Source of the DNA: Halanaerobium sp. | GTDB lineage: Bacteria > Bacillota > Halanaerobiia > Halanaerobiales > Halanaerobiaceae | Length of the DNA stretch: 8,649 bases | Direction: 5' to 3' | Assembly (NCBI GenBank): GCA_003070825.1 | Contig: QBLP01000112.1 | Location: 1 to 8,649 of the forward strand | Shown: positions 1-6,098 of the stretch, piece after piece | Position numbering within the stretch: the stretch's first letter is position 1 | Layout of the letters: every line of letters begins with the position of its first letter | The notes under the pieces: model-generated | The model's database searches: none | The model's input: the letters and a program-made list of their open reading frames with translations, nothing else | Told to the model about the DNA's origin: nothing | Position numbers and translations under genes: made by a program

Positions 1-19
1 CCAGGGGATATCCCCTGGC
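1..19 (-). terminator. Likely rho-independent terminator of dps (partly outside window)
   Basis: Bases 1-18 are a perfect palindrome (arms CCAGGGG and CCCCTGG around ATAT), lying 27 bases beyond the dps stop codon. On the minus strand it would form a GC-rich hairpin. The bases after it (CTTT on the plus strand) suggest the stem extends to AAAGCC/GGCTTT. The U-tract needed on the minus strand would fall to the left of base 1 and cannot be seen, so the call rests on position and stem quality. Confidence 0.65.
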
Positions 20-45
20 TTTACTAATTTAAATTAAGTTTCAAA

Positions 46-480
46 TTATGCTAAAATAGATCTAACAAACCAGATGTTCTGACTGTAGCCAGCTACATGA
101 TCTTCAAAGGCTCCAACAACTTCGAAGTCATCAACTTGATCAGCATCATTTCTGATTTCTGTAGCTAATTTTTTCATTTCTTTTAAATCAGCTAAAACCT
201 CATTTAATACTTCATCTACCCCATATTTTTTAGAATCTAATTCTTCAACTGTTGCAGCTTCCTGGTATTCACTTAGCTTTACCAGCGGAAATTCACCTTT
301 CATTTTCATAATCTCTGCAACCTCATCATATTTTTCAAAGAAATCATCGTAAAGTTCTTCTGTAAAGTTATGAACCTGCATAAACTGTTTACCCTCAACG
401 TTCCAGTGCAAATTGTGTAATTTTGTGTTTAAAACTGCCAGGTTTGCTAAATAAGTGTTCATTTTTTTGTAATCTTTCAT
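46..480 (-). CDS. dps: Dps-family ferritin-like DNA-binding / iron-storage protein
   Basis: A 144-residue Dps mini-ferritin. Members of this family form a 12-subunit cage that oxidises Fe(II), usually with H2O2, and stores it, protecting DNA and cell from Fenton chemistry. The ferroxidase signature is complete: LHNLHW at 21-26, then VHNF at 36-39 and DEVAE at 52-56. This gives H25, H37, D52 and E56, which match the spacing of the inter-subunit iron site of Listeria Dps (H31, H43, D58, E62). The N-terminus is short with only a few lysines (MKDYKK), so strong DNA binding through a basic tail, as in E. coli Dps, is doubtful; a storage/detoxification role is more likely. The start is supported by AGGAGGAA (487-494) seven bases upstream of ATG. 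It appears monocistronic, with its own promoter and terminator, and a Fur/PerR-like palindrome suggests metal- or peroxide-responsive control. Confidence 0.95.
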   Translation of the reverse strand: MKDYKKMNTYLANLAVLNTKLHNLHWNVEGKQFMQVHNFTEELYDDFFEKYDEVAEIMKMKGEFPLVKLSEYQEAATVEELDSKKYGVDEVLNEVLADLKEMKKLATEIRNDADQVDDFEVVGAFEDHVAGYSQNIWFVRSILA

Positions 481-507
481 TATAAATTCCTCCTGTTAAA
501 TTATTAG

Positions 508-528
508 TAATAGTAATCATTACTATTA
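508..528. promoter_or_regulatory. Perfect 10-1-10 inverted repeat, Fur/PerR-like operator of dps
   Basis: The arms TAATAGTAAT and ATTACTATTA flank a single central C (base 518) and are exact reverse complements. The core follows the 7-1-7 architecture of Fur-superfamily boxes (Fur TGATAATnATTATCA; PerR TTATAATnATTATAA), agreeing at the inner TAATnATTA positions. It lies between the predicted dps transcription start (about 534) and the dps SD, so a bound repressor would block dps transcription. In Firmicutes, dps/mrgA is a classic PerR target. Which family member binds here cannot be told from the window. Confidence 0.7.
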
Positions 529-540
529 AGTGCTATAAAT

Positions 541-569
541 ATAATATATGATTTGCTTTAAATAGTCAA
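541..569 (-). promoter_or_regulatory. Sigma-A-type promoter of dps
   Basis: Reading the minus strand, TTGACT (564-569) and TATTAT (541-546) are separated by exactly 17 bases. This is a near-consensus -35/-10 pair, about 60 bases upstream of the dps start codon. The predicted transcript begins around 534, just before the Fur/PerR-like palindrome. Confidence 0.75.
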
Positions 570-651
570 GGGAGAACTTCATTTTTAGATTAATTGTATT
601 TTAGTTTACAAAAAATATTAATTTTTTCTTTAAAAAGATTTATACTCGGGC

Positions 652-681
652 TTGCTGTTTCATCTGAAAAAACTGTATAAT
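652..681 (+). promoter_or_regulatory. Predicted sigma-A promoter of trkH
   Basis: TTGCTG (652-657) and a consensus TATAAT (676-681) are separated by 18 bases. Transcription would start near 688. That leaves a short leader holding the AGGAGG before the TTG at 717, but almost no leader before the ATG at 690. Confidence 0.6.
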
Positions 682-702
682 GATATTAGATGCTTTTATT
701 AG

Positions 703-708
703 AGGAGG
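703..708 (+). promoter_or_regulatory. Shine-Dalgarno that decides the trkH start
   Basis: A perfect AGGAGG lies eight bases before an in-frame TTG (717-719). Reading from the upstream ATG at 690 would translate this SD as a Glu-rich stretch (LEEEK), which is typical of a start called too early. No SD precedes the ATG at 690. Confidence 0.8.
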
Positions 709-716
709 AAAAGTCA

Positions 717-2204
717 TTGCTTAAATCAAGCCGCTTAAATACAATTACATATTATCTAAGCCACCTCTTATTTTTACTGGTGCCGATGTTGATTATTCCT
801 TTAATCATCTCTCTATTATATAATGAAGGAAATCAATTATACCGGGCATATTACTTTGCAATTTTATTTACGCTGCTTGCTGCCTTTCTGCTAAGAGCCC
901 TGACTCAGAAAAATAAGATTGAAATTAATCTGACTACTGCAATGCTGCTCTGTGCTTTTAGCTGGATTGTTGTCTCTCTATTTGGTTCCCTGCCTTTTAT
1001 AATTGGAATTGAAAAAACATTTATCGATGCCCTATTTGAGTCAACTGCCGGTTTTACTTCTGCTGGGCTTACAGTTTTTAGTGGTCTCAATCTGCTGCCG
1101 AAGTCTATTATTTTCTGGCGCAGTTTGATGCAGTTCCTTGGTGGACTTGGAATTTTAACTTTTTTCCTGCTGATTGCCAGTCGGGCAGGAGGTGAGACCT
1201 GGCAGTTTTTTAGCGCTGAAGGACACAAATTTAATGTTTCCAGACCAGTGCCTAATATATTTAGAACAGTTAAAATTCTCTGGGGCATTTATATTTTATT
1301 TATTCTGGCACAGACAGTTATCTTAAAACTGCTCGGACTGAGCTTCTTTGATGCTTTAACCCACAGTTTCACTACTATTTCTACTGGTGGTTTTTCGCAC
1401 TATGATCAGAGCATTGGTTATTTTGCTGCCAGTGGTTTTGAAAACTATATTTTAATCGAATATGTAATAATCTTTTTTATGTTTTTAGGTGGAGTCAATT
1501 TTCTGCTCCATTATCGCCTTTTTACTGGAGATTATAAAGGAGTAATCAATAACGGTGAATTTAGAACTTATTCTAAAATAATAATTTATTCTGCAGTCAT
1601 AATTTCAGCTGCAGTAATTATTTTAAAGACAGCTGACAGCTCTGCTGAAGAAATTTTTAGGAAAAGTCTTTTTCAGATTACAGCTTTATTAACAACAACC
1701 GGTTTCAGTACTGAAAATATAAATTCCAGCTTTTTTCCTGCTGCAGCTAAAATGTTTTTTCTGCTTTTAATGCTGATTGGAGGTAGTGTTGGTTCGACCT
1801 CTGGTGGAATTAAAGTAATGAGGGTTAAAATTTTAGGAAGACTCTTTAAGAGAGATATCAAAAAGATTTATTACCCAACTCATGCAGTGCTGCCGGTAAC
1901 AATAGATAAGCAGATTCTGGACAAAGATGAGATCTTTAAATTGACTGGCTTATTTTCATTCTGGCTCTTTTTAATTGCAGCCGGTGGAATTATAACCGCC
2001 TTATTTTCTGATTTAAGCAGCTGGGAAGCTTATTCAACTATGTTTTCAGCAGTTGGCAATATTGGCCCTTCCTTTATTTCTGTAGACAAGCTGGCAGCCT
2101 TATCTCCAATTGTTAAGATAGTACATATAGTGGGAATGATTGCCGGCAGGTTAGAAATAATACCTCTAATTATTCTTCTAAATCCTAAAGCCTGGAAATC
2201 TTAA
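717..2204 (+). CDS. trkH: TrkH-family potassium uptake protein, membrane subunit
   Basis: An integral membrane K+ (or Na+-coupled K+) translocation subunit of the Trk/Ktr superfamily, 495 residues from the TTG start (504 from ATG 690), which is normal for TrkH. All four pore-loop selectivity segments are present. Counted from ATG 690 they are ESTAGFTSAG (117-126), TTISTGGFS (228-236), TTTGFST (335-341) and SAVGNIGPS (453-461), each with the filter glycine. The gate/loop motif GSTSGGIK (368-375) and the C-terminal GRLEI (486-490) are also family hallmarks. Hydrophobic helices fill most of the rest. TrkH normally works with the cytosolic NAD/nucleotide-binding subunit TrkA/KtrA, which is not in this window and must be encoded elsewhere. 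The gene seems to stand alone, divergent from dps and convergent with htpX. In halophilic anaerobes that accumulate KCl, such a transporter would serve osmoadaptation (inference). The TTG start is preferred because of the SD at 703-708 and the promoter at 652-681. Confidence 0.93.
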   Translation: MLKSSRLNTITYYLSHLLFLLVPMLIIPLIISLLYNEGNQLYRAYYFAILFTLLAAFLLRALTQKNKIEINLTTAMLLCAFSWIVVSLFGSLPFIIGIEKTFIDALFESTAGFTSAGLTVFSGLNLLPKSIIFWRSLMQFLGGLGILTFFLLIASRAGGETWQFFSAEGHKFNVSRPVPNIFRTVKILWGIYILFILAQTVILKLLGLSFFDALTHSFTTISTGGFSHYDQSIGYFAASGFENYILIEYVIIFFMFLGGVNFLLHYRLFTGDYKGVINNGEFRTYSKIIIYSAVIISAAVIILKTADSSAEEIFRKSLFQITALLTTTGFSTENINSSFFPAAAKMFFLLLMLIGGSVGSTSGGIKVMRVKILGRLFKRDIKKIYYPTHAVLPVTIDKQILDKDEIFKLTGLFSFWLFLIAAGGIITALFSDLSSWEAYSTMFSAVGNIGPSFISVDKLAALSPIVKIVHIVGMIAGRLEIIPLIILLNPKAWKS

Positions 2205-2233
2205 AAAATTGCACTAAATGCAGGTTGTTTTTT
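2205..2233 (+). terminator. Weak possible terminator of trkH
   Basis: Directly after the trkH stop codon, TGCA (2210-2213) and TGCA (2219-2222) can pair around a 5-base loop, extended by imperfect A-T pairs, and run into six T residues (2228-2233). The stem is short and AT-rich, so this is a low-confidence call. The large hairpin at 2283-2324 may do the work instead. Confidence 0.3.
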
Positions 2234-2282
2234 CAGAGGCCGCTATGATGTTAACCACTGGTATGAATAATTTGATAAAAAG

Positions 2283-2324
2283 AAAGCCATAAATTTTCTG
2301 TTTTTGCAGAAGATTTATGGCTTT
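2283..2324. terminator. Long hairpin between convergent trkH and htpX, probable terminator
   Basis: An 18-base-pair stem: AAAGCCATAAATTTTCTG (2283-2300) pairs with CAGAAGATTTATGGCTTT (2307-2324) around a 6-base loop, with one mismatch that becomes a G-U pair in RNA on one strand. On the minus strand it follows the htpX stop by about 30 bases and is followed by a T-rich stretch (TTTCTTTTTATC), the expected terminator pattern. On the plus strand the following bases are less T-rich, but it could still stop trkH transcripts. It probably acts in both directions. Confidence 0.8.
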
Positions 2325-2354
2325 AACTATTTTGGGCTAAAATAATTTACTGTT

Positions 2355-3137
2355 TTATTTGACCTGGCGCAGTCTTTTTATTCTTTCTGCTGTAGGTGGA
2401 TGGGAACTGAATAATTTAGCCATTCCTTCTCGAGAGAGAGGATTTAAAATAAACATATGGGCTGCAGCTTCATTAACCTGCATTGGCTGGCCTCCCTGAC
2501 TGTAGCGTTCCATTTTTTCTAAAGCACTGGCCAGACCTTCTGGATTCCCAGAAATTTTCCCACCTGTTTCATCAGCAATATACTCTCTTGATCTGGATAT
2601 CGCCATTTTAATTAAAATAGCTGCCAGCGGAGCAAAGATAATAGCAACCAGCTGCAGTAAAGCTCCAGCGCCATTATTATTGCGGCGGCCGCCAAAAATC
2701 ATTCTGAACCTTCCCATTCTGGCTCTATTTTTAACATGGGCCAGCTCATGAGCGATTACTCCTTCTAATTCATCTTCATTTAACAGGTTAATTAAGCCCT
2801 GAGTTACTGCAACTGCAGCATGTTCGGGATTTCTACCGGTTGCAAAGGCATTGGGCTGATTTGATGGTGTTAAATAAATATCAGGCATCGGCAGTTCAGC
2901 ATTTTGACTGAGCCTGCGGACAATTCTGTAGATTTCAGGTGCTTCAGCCTCACTTAAGGGTTGGGATTTAGTCATTTTAATTGCAAGTTTATCACTGTTC
3001 CAGTAGCTGATCAAGTTAATTGCCAGGGCAAAGATAAAAGCCATCACAATTCCATCCTCACCAGCAATCATTCCTCCAAAAAACATAAAAACAATTATTA
3101 AAGAAAACATTAATAAAAATGTTTTTGTGCGGTACAT
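2355..3137 (-). CDS. htpX: HtpX-like membrane zinc metalloprotease (M48), apparently lacking TM3
   Basis: A 260-residue M48B-family protease. HtpX is a membrane-bound, heat- and envelope-stress-related enzyme that degrades misfolded membrane proteins. Visible features are two N-terminal hydrophobic helices (about 6-24 and 29-46), NAFATG (96-101), the zinc motif HELAH (130-134) and a hydrophobic segment (158-180). These are followed by SRSREYIADE (181-190), where E185 is the third zinc ligand, and by the conserved FSSHPPTAERI near the C-terminus (243-253). Oddity: in typical family members about 18-20 residues, including the third transmembrane helix, sit between the HELAHVKNR stretch and the ARM segment. 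Here R138 is joined directly to A139-R140-M141, and the total length is short by about the same amount (usual length about 280-290). All key catalytic residues remain. The ATG is well supported by AGGAGGAG (3143-3150). A possible promoter (TGTAGA 3182-3187, TATATT 3159-3164, spacing 17) is weak. Confidence 0.92.
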   Translation of the reverse strand: MYRTKTFLLMFSLIIVFMFFGGMIAGEDGIVMAFIFALAINLISYWNSDKLAIKMTKSQPLSEAEAPEIYRIVRRLSQNAELPMPDIYLTPSNQPNAFATGRNPEHAAVAVTQGLINLLNEDELEGVIAHELAHVKNRARMGRFRMIFGGRRNNNGAGALLQLVAIIFAPLAAILIKMAISRSREYIADETGGKISGNPEGLASALEKMERYSQGGQPMQVNEAAAHMFILNPLSREGMAKLFSSHPPTAERIKRLRQVK

Positions 3138-3296
3138 AAGATCTCCTCCTTAGAGTAAAATATATCTATTTCTAATCTAATTCTACAGCAATATTACAGC
3201 TTATACAAATTAAAATTTGATGAGAAATTAGTCCTTCAAAATAGAGGAATTTCTATCTCTTTGTTTAAATATGGATATAGTGATCAAATAAATAAA

Positions 3297-3304
3297 AAAG
3301 GTGG
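3297..3304 (+). promoter_or_regulatory. Shine-Dalgarno that decides the maa start
   Basis: AAAGGTGG is one base off AAAGGAGG and sits five bases before ATG 3310. The in-frame GTG at 3301 lies inside this SD, so it is an unlikely start. Confidence 0.65.
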
Positions 3305-3309
3305 TTATT

Positions 3310-3870
3310 ATGAAAACAGAAAAAGAAAAGATGTTAGCAGGAGAGATGTACAATCCTCAGGATAAAGAACTTGCAGCAGATAGATTAAGGGCAAAAAAAT
3401 TATGCTATAAGTATAATAATCTGGCTCCTCAGGAAGGTGAAAAGAAAAATCTTGTTTTAAAAGAACTGCTGCAGACAGATAAGGGACCATACATAGAGCC
3501 TAATTTTTACTGTGATTATGGTTATAATATCGAAGTTGGAGAAATGTTTTATGCGAATCACAACTGTGTTTTACTGGATGTAAATACAATTACCATTGGA
3601 GATAATGTGATGCTGGGGCCGGCAGTCCAGATCTATACTGCTACTCATCCTCTGGAAGAAAAGGCCCGCAACTCAGGCCGGGAACTTGGTTTTCCTGTTG
3701 AGATTGGAGATAATGTCTGGATTGGTGGGGGAGCAGTTATCCAGCCGGGAGTTAAAATTGGTGATAGTGCTGTAATCGGAGCTGGAGCAGTGGTAACTAA
3801 AGATGTAGCTGCAGGTCATTTTGTTGGTGGTAATCCAGCCCGGGTAATTAAAGAAATTGATAACAGCTAA
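3310..3870 (+). CDS. maa: Maltose/galactoside-type O-acetyltransferase (hexapeptide repeat)
   Basis: A 186-residue cytosolic acetyl-CoA-dependent sugar O-acetyltransferase of the Maa/LacA/NodL group. The N-terminal Mac domain is typical (KMLAGEMYNPQDKEL, 7-21). It is followed by a left-handed beta helix of hexapeptide repeats (about 70-180), including ITIGDNVMLGP, VEIGDNVWIGGGAVI and KIGDSAVIGAGAVV. The catalytic histidine is H113 in YTATHPL (109-115), equivalent to LacA H115. The C-terminal GNPARVIKEI (174-183) is also characteristic. Family members act as trimers and acetylate maltose, glucose or galactosides; the natural acceptor is often unknown, and a detoxification role is commonly proposed. 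The start is set at ATG 3310 by the SD at 3297-3304. It heads a run of six same-strand genes; no convincing promoter was found in 3138-3296. Confidence 0.93.
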   Translation: MKTEKEKMLAGEMYNPQDKELAADRLRAKKLCYKYNNLAPQEGEKKNLVLKELLQTDKGPYIEPNFYCDYGYNIEVGEMFYANHNCVLLDVNTITIGDNVMLGPAVQIYTATHPLEEKARNSGRELGFPVEIGDNVWIGGGAVIQPGVKIGDSAVIGAGAVVTKDVAAGHFVGGNPARVIKEIDNS

Positions 3871-3927
3871 ATTTTAAACTTAATCTTTGAGCTGCTTAAA
3901 TAAATTTATGGCTGAGGAGGCTAAATT

Positions 3928-4680
3928 TTGGATACTACAACAATAACAATTATATTTATTGTTCTTTCAGCACTGCTGGCAGTTGTCTTAAGAAAAATTA
4001 AAAAAGATAAATGCCTTAAAGATTTTAGAGATGATATCGTCACTTTAGAACTATTAAATGGTCAGCAGTATAAAGGAGAATTAAATTTAAAAAGTTCAGG
4101 CTTAAAGTTTAACTATCCAGAGATAATAAAGGATGAAAAAAATCTAAAATTTTTAAGCTTTCTACTTTATAAAAATGAATACCCAGATATTCAGGCAGTT
4201 GTCCGCTACCACAAAGACCTAACTGAGGAAGGGAAAAAGTTGAGAGAAGAAGATTTTAAAAAAACTTTTCATCCTTCCCGCTGGCTCCGTCTCAGGCGTT
4301 CTATTTTAAATTTTCTAAAAATCATTAAAGATGCTGTTATTGAGATAATAAATTTATTGACCAGTCATTTTTCCAAAACAACTCCTGTTGGAGCAGCTAT
4401 CAGCAGTAATGACCGCGAAGTTAATAAGATGAAAAATGAGCTCTATGGTCTGGTTGAAACATCCTATGAGCCACTGCTTGAGGATTATATAGGAGAAAGA
4501 GTAATTTTAGAGCTTAAAAAAGGCAGTGAATGGGTTAAATATAATGGAGTTTTAAAGGATTATACAGCAGAGTTTATTGAGCTGATTGATGTAGATTATG
4601 CCCCGGAGACAAGCGGCAGAATTGATGCAGATTTAATAGTTTTAAGAAAATATGGTATAGTTCGCAATTTAAGTGAGTAG
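3928..4680 (+). CDS. Unrecognised membrane-anchored protein with two possible Sm-like barrels
   Basis: 250 residues, family not recognised. The start is TTG, supported by AGGAGG (3915-3920) seven bases upstream. One N-terminal transmembrane helix (about 5-22) is followed at once by a basic stretch (RKIKKDK), so by the positive-inside rule the body is probably cytoplasmic. Two segments share the pattern of an Sm/SH3-like beta barrel opening, that is a beta strand, x-L-x-G, then a G-x-L turn: VTLELLNGQQYKGEL (38-52) and RVILELKKGSEWVKYNGVL (191-209). The second continues into FIELIDVDY (216-224) and DLIVLRKYGIVRNL (235-248), as expected for the later strands of such a barrel. Between them lies a basic, amphipathic region (about 115-147). 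The Sm-like reading is a pattern-based guess, not a recognised domain match. It lies 57 bases after maa and 35 bases before the tautomerase start, so co-transcription is plausible. Confidence 0.85.
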   Translation: MDTTTITIIFIVLSALLAVVLRKIKKDKCLKDFRDDIVTLELLNGQQYKGELNLKSSGLKFNYPEIIKDEKNLKFLSFLLYKNEYPDIQAVVRYHKDLTEEGKKLREEDFKKTFHPSRWLRLRRSILNFLKIIKDAVIEIINLLTSHFSKTTPVGAAISSNDREVNKMKNELYGLVETSYEPLLEDYIGERVILELKKGSEWVKYNGVLKDYTAEFIELIDVDYAPETSGRIDADLIVLRKYGIVRNLSE

Positions 4681-4700
4681 AGATGATCAAACTAAAATTA

Positions 4701-4707
4701 AAAGGAG
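4701..4707 (+). promoter_or_regulatory. Shine-Dalgarno that decides the MIF-like start
   Basis: AAAGGAG lies eight bases before ATG 4716. The upstream in-frame ATG at 4683 has no SD, and starting there would bury the catalytic N-terminal proline. Confidence 0.85.
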
Positions 4708-4715
4708 TGGTTTTA

Positions 4716-5054
4716 ATGCCATTTATTAAAGTTCAGACCAATCAAAAAGTAAAAAAAGAGGAAGAATTATTAAAAAAATTATCAGCTGAGATGGCAGAGC
4801 AGCTTGGAAAGCCAGAATCGTATATTATGACAGCTCTGGAGGCCAATCTAAAGATGACATTTGGCGGTAGTACTGAAAAAACTGCTTTCATTGAAGTTAA
4901 AAGTATTGGTCTCAAGCAGTCAATGACGGAAGAACTATCTCAATTTATCTGTGAATTTATTGAACAGGAGCTGGAAATAGAGCAGGATAGAATTTATATT
5001 GAGTTTGCTGATGCTCCAGGTGCAATGTGGGGCTGGGATGGAGGCACCTTTTAG
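4716..5054 (+). CDS. MIF-type tautomerase (phenylpyruvate tautomerase-like)
   Basis: A 112-residue protein of the macrophage migration inhibitory factor branch of the tautomerase superfamily; vertebrate MIF is about 115 residues. From ATG 4716 it starts MPFIKVQTN, so removal of Met exposes the catalytic Pro1. Other MIF landmarks occur in order: GKPESYI (31-37, K32 corresponding to the MIF active-site lysine), MTFGGSTE (47-54), KSIG (62-65), DRIYIEFAD (91-99) and the C-terminal WGWDGGTF (105-112). Members are trimers that catalyse keto-enol tautomerisation of phenylpyruvate-like compounds; the physiological bacterial substrate is generally unknown. The CxxC thiol-oxidoreductase motif of vertebrate MIF is absent (TAFIEV there). 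The gene lies 35 bases after the preceding stop and 16 bases before zntB, which implies shared transcription. Confidence 0.92.
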   Translation: MPFIKVQTNQKVKKEEELLKKLSAEMAEQLGKPESYIMTALEANLKMTFGGSTEKTAFIEVKSIGLKQSMTEELSQFICEFIEQELEIEQDRIYIEFADAPGAMWGWDGGTF

Positions 5055-5070
5055 ATAGGGGGAGGTATTT

Positions 5071-6036
5071 ATGGCAGCACTGATTACAGGTTACTATATA
5101 GAAAAAGATTATATTAAAAAATTTGAAAATTTATCCGAGGAAATTTCTAACAAAAATGAAGATTCCTTTAGCTGGTATCACCTTAATGTGCTGGAGACAG
5201 AAGCCAAAGATTGGTTAAAAGAAAAAAGCGGTTTATCTGATATTGTAATTAAAGAGCTGATTTCCGAAGAAACCAGACCTCGAGTTTTAAGAGATGAAGA
5301 CGGAATTCTGCTCAACCTGCGGGGCTTAAATTTAAATCCTGACTCAGATGAAGAAGATATGGTTTCTCTGCATCTGTGGATCGAGCCCGGCAGAATAATT
5401 ACCACCCGCAGTGAGCGGGTATTTACCATTGATGATATTGATAAGAGTTATCAGAGTGGAGACGGCCCCCGGAATACTGCCGATTTTTTAATCAGAGTGC
5501 TTGATGGGATAATTGACCGGATTAGTGATTATATCTATGATATTGAAGAGCAGATTGATAAAATGGAAGAAGAAGTTTTAACAGCTGAAAGATCTAAACT
5601 TCGCTCAATGATTTCAGAAAAGAGAAGAGAAGCTGTTATTATCAGGCGCTATATAGTACCTCAGAGAGAATCAATGGCCCGGTTATATAAAGAAAAAATT
5701 GCCTGGCTGGATGAAGATGATAAAGAATATATTTATGAATTTTCTAACCGCTCAATTCGCCAGATTGAAGAGCTGGATACAATTCGTGATCGGGCAGCTT
5801 TGGTTCAGGAAGAATTAAATAATAAGATAAATGATCAGATGAATAGAACAATGTATATTCTTTCTATAGTTGGTAGTATCTTTTTACCCTTGGGTTTTTT
5901 AACCGGCTTATTTGGAATTAATATTGGTGGGATGCCCGGGACTGAAAGCAGTGCAGCTTTTGGGATTTTTTCAGTTTTAATGCTGGTGATTATTGGAATT
6001 GAATACTGGCTCTTTAAACGGAATGACTGGATTTAA
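5071..6036 (+). CDS. zntB: ZntB-like CorA-family divalent cation transporter
   Basis: 321 residues, close to the 327 of E. coli ZntB. This is a pentameric membrane transporter of the CorA metal-ion superfamily. The soluble N-terminal domain carries ZntB-type segments: EETRPRVL (66-73), LNLRGLNLNP (81-90), EDMVSLHLWIEPGRIITTR (95-113) and a long helical stalk (about 140-258) rich in Glu and Arg. Two C-terminal transmembrane helices follow (about 261-281 and 294-314), with the pore signature after TM1 reading GINIGGMPG (282-290). That is the GIN variant typical of ZntB-like members rather than the GMN of Mg2+ CorA. ZntB proteins transport Zn2+, and proton-coupled uptake has been reported for E. 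coli ZntB; the substrate here is inferred only from family resemblance. The start has a strong SD (GGGGGAGG region, 5057-5065). Only 16 bases separate it from the MIF-like gene. Confidence 0.9.
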   Translation: MAALITGYYIEKDYIKKFENLSEEISNKNEDSFSWYHLNVLETEAKDWLKEKSGLSDIVIKELISEETRPRVLRDEDGILLNLRGLNLNPDSDEEDMVSLHLWIEPGRIITTRSERVFTIDDIDKSYQSGDGPRNTADFLIRVLDGIIDRISDYIYDIEEQIDKMEEEVLTAERSKLRSMISEKRREAVIIRRYIVPQRESMARLYKEKIAWLDEDDKEYIYEFSNRSIRQIEELDTIRDRAALVQEELNNKINDQMNRTMYILSIVGSIFLPLGFLTGLFGINIGGMPGTESSAAFGIFSVLMLVIIGIEYWLFKRNDWI

Positions 6037-6098
6037 TCCACCTTAGATGTTAAAATTTTATAATAGTAAATAATAAAATAAGGTTGGTGTATAGTAGA

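Noticed and set aside
905..1288. Minus-strand open frame of 127 codons inside trkH
   Set aside because: It lies wholly within the well-supported trkH frame, has no SD or recognisable motif, and its composition is what an antisense shadow of a hydrophobic protein gives.
1673..1861. Minus-strand open frame of 62 codons inside trkH
   Set aside because: Antisense shadow of the third pore loop region of TrkH, with no start signal and no family resemblance.
3138..3296. Possible promoters and small operators between htpX and maa (for example CAAATT-AA-AATTTG at 3206-3219, TATAGT at 3276-3281)
   Set aside because: No -10 had a matching -35 at good spacing for the plus strand, and 6-base AT-only inverted repeats are expected by chance in such AT-rich DNA.
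3308..3490. Minus-strand open frame of 60 codons over the start of maa
   Set aside because: Overlaps the Mac domain coding region of maa antisense, with no SD or family match.
5178..5429. Minus-strand open frame of 83 codons inside zntB
   Set aside because: Antisense to the conserved ZntB N-terminal domain, with no independent support.
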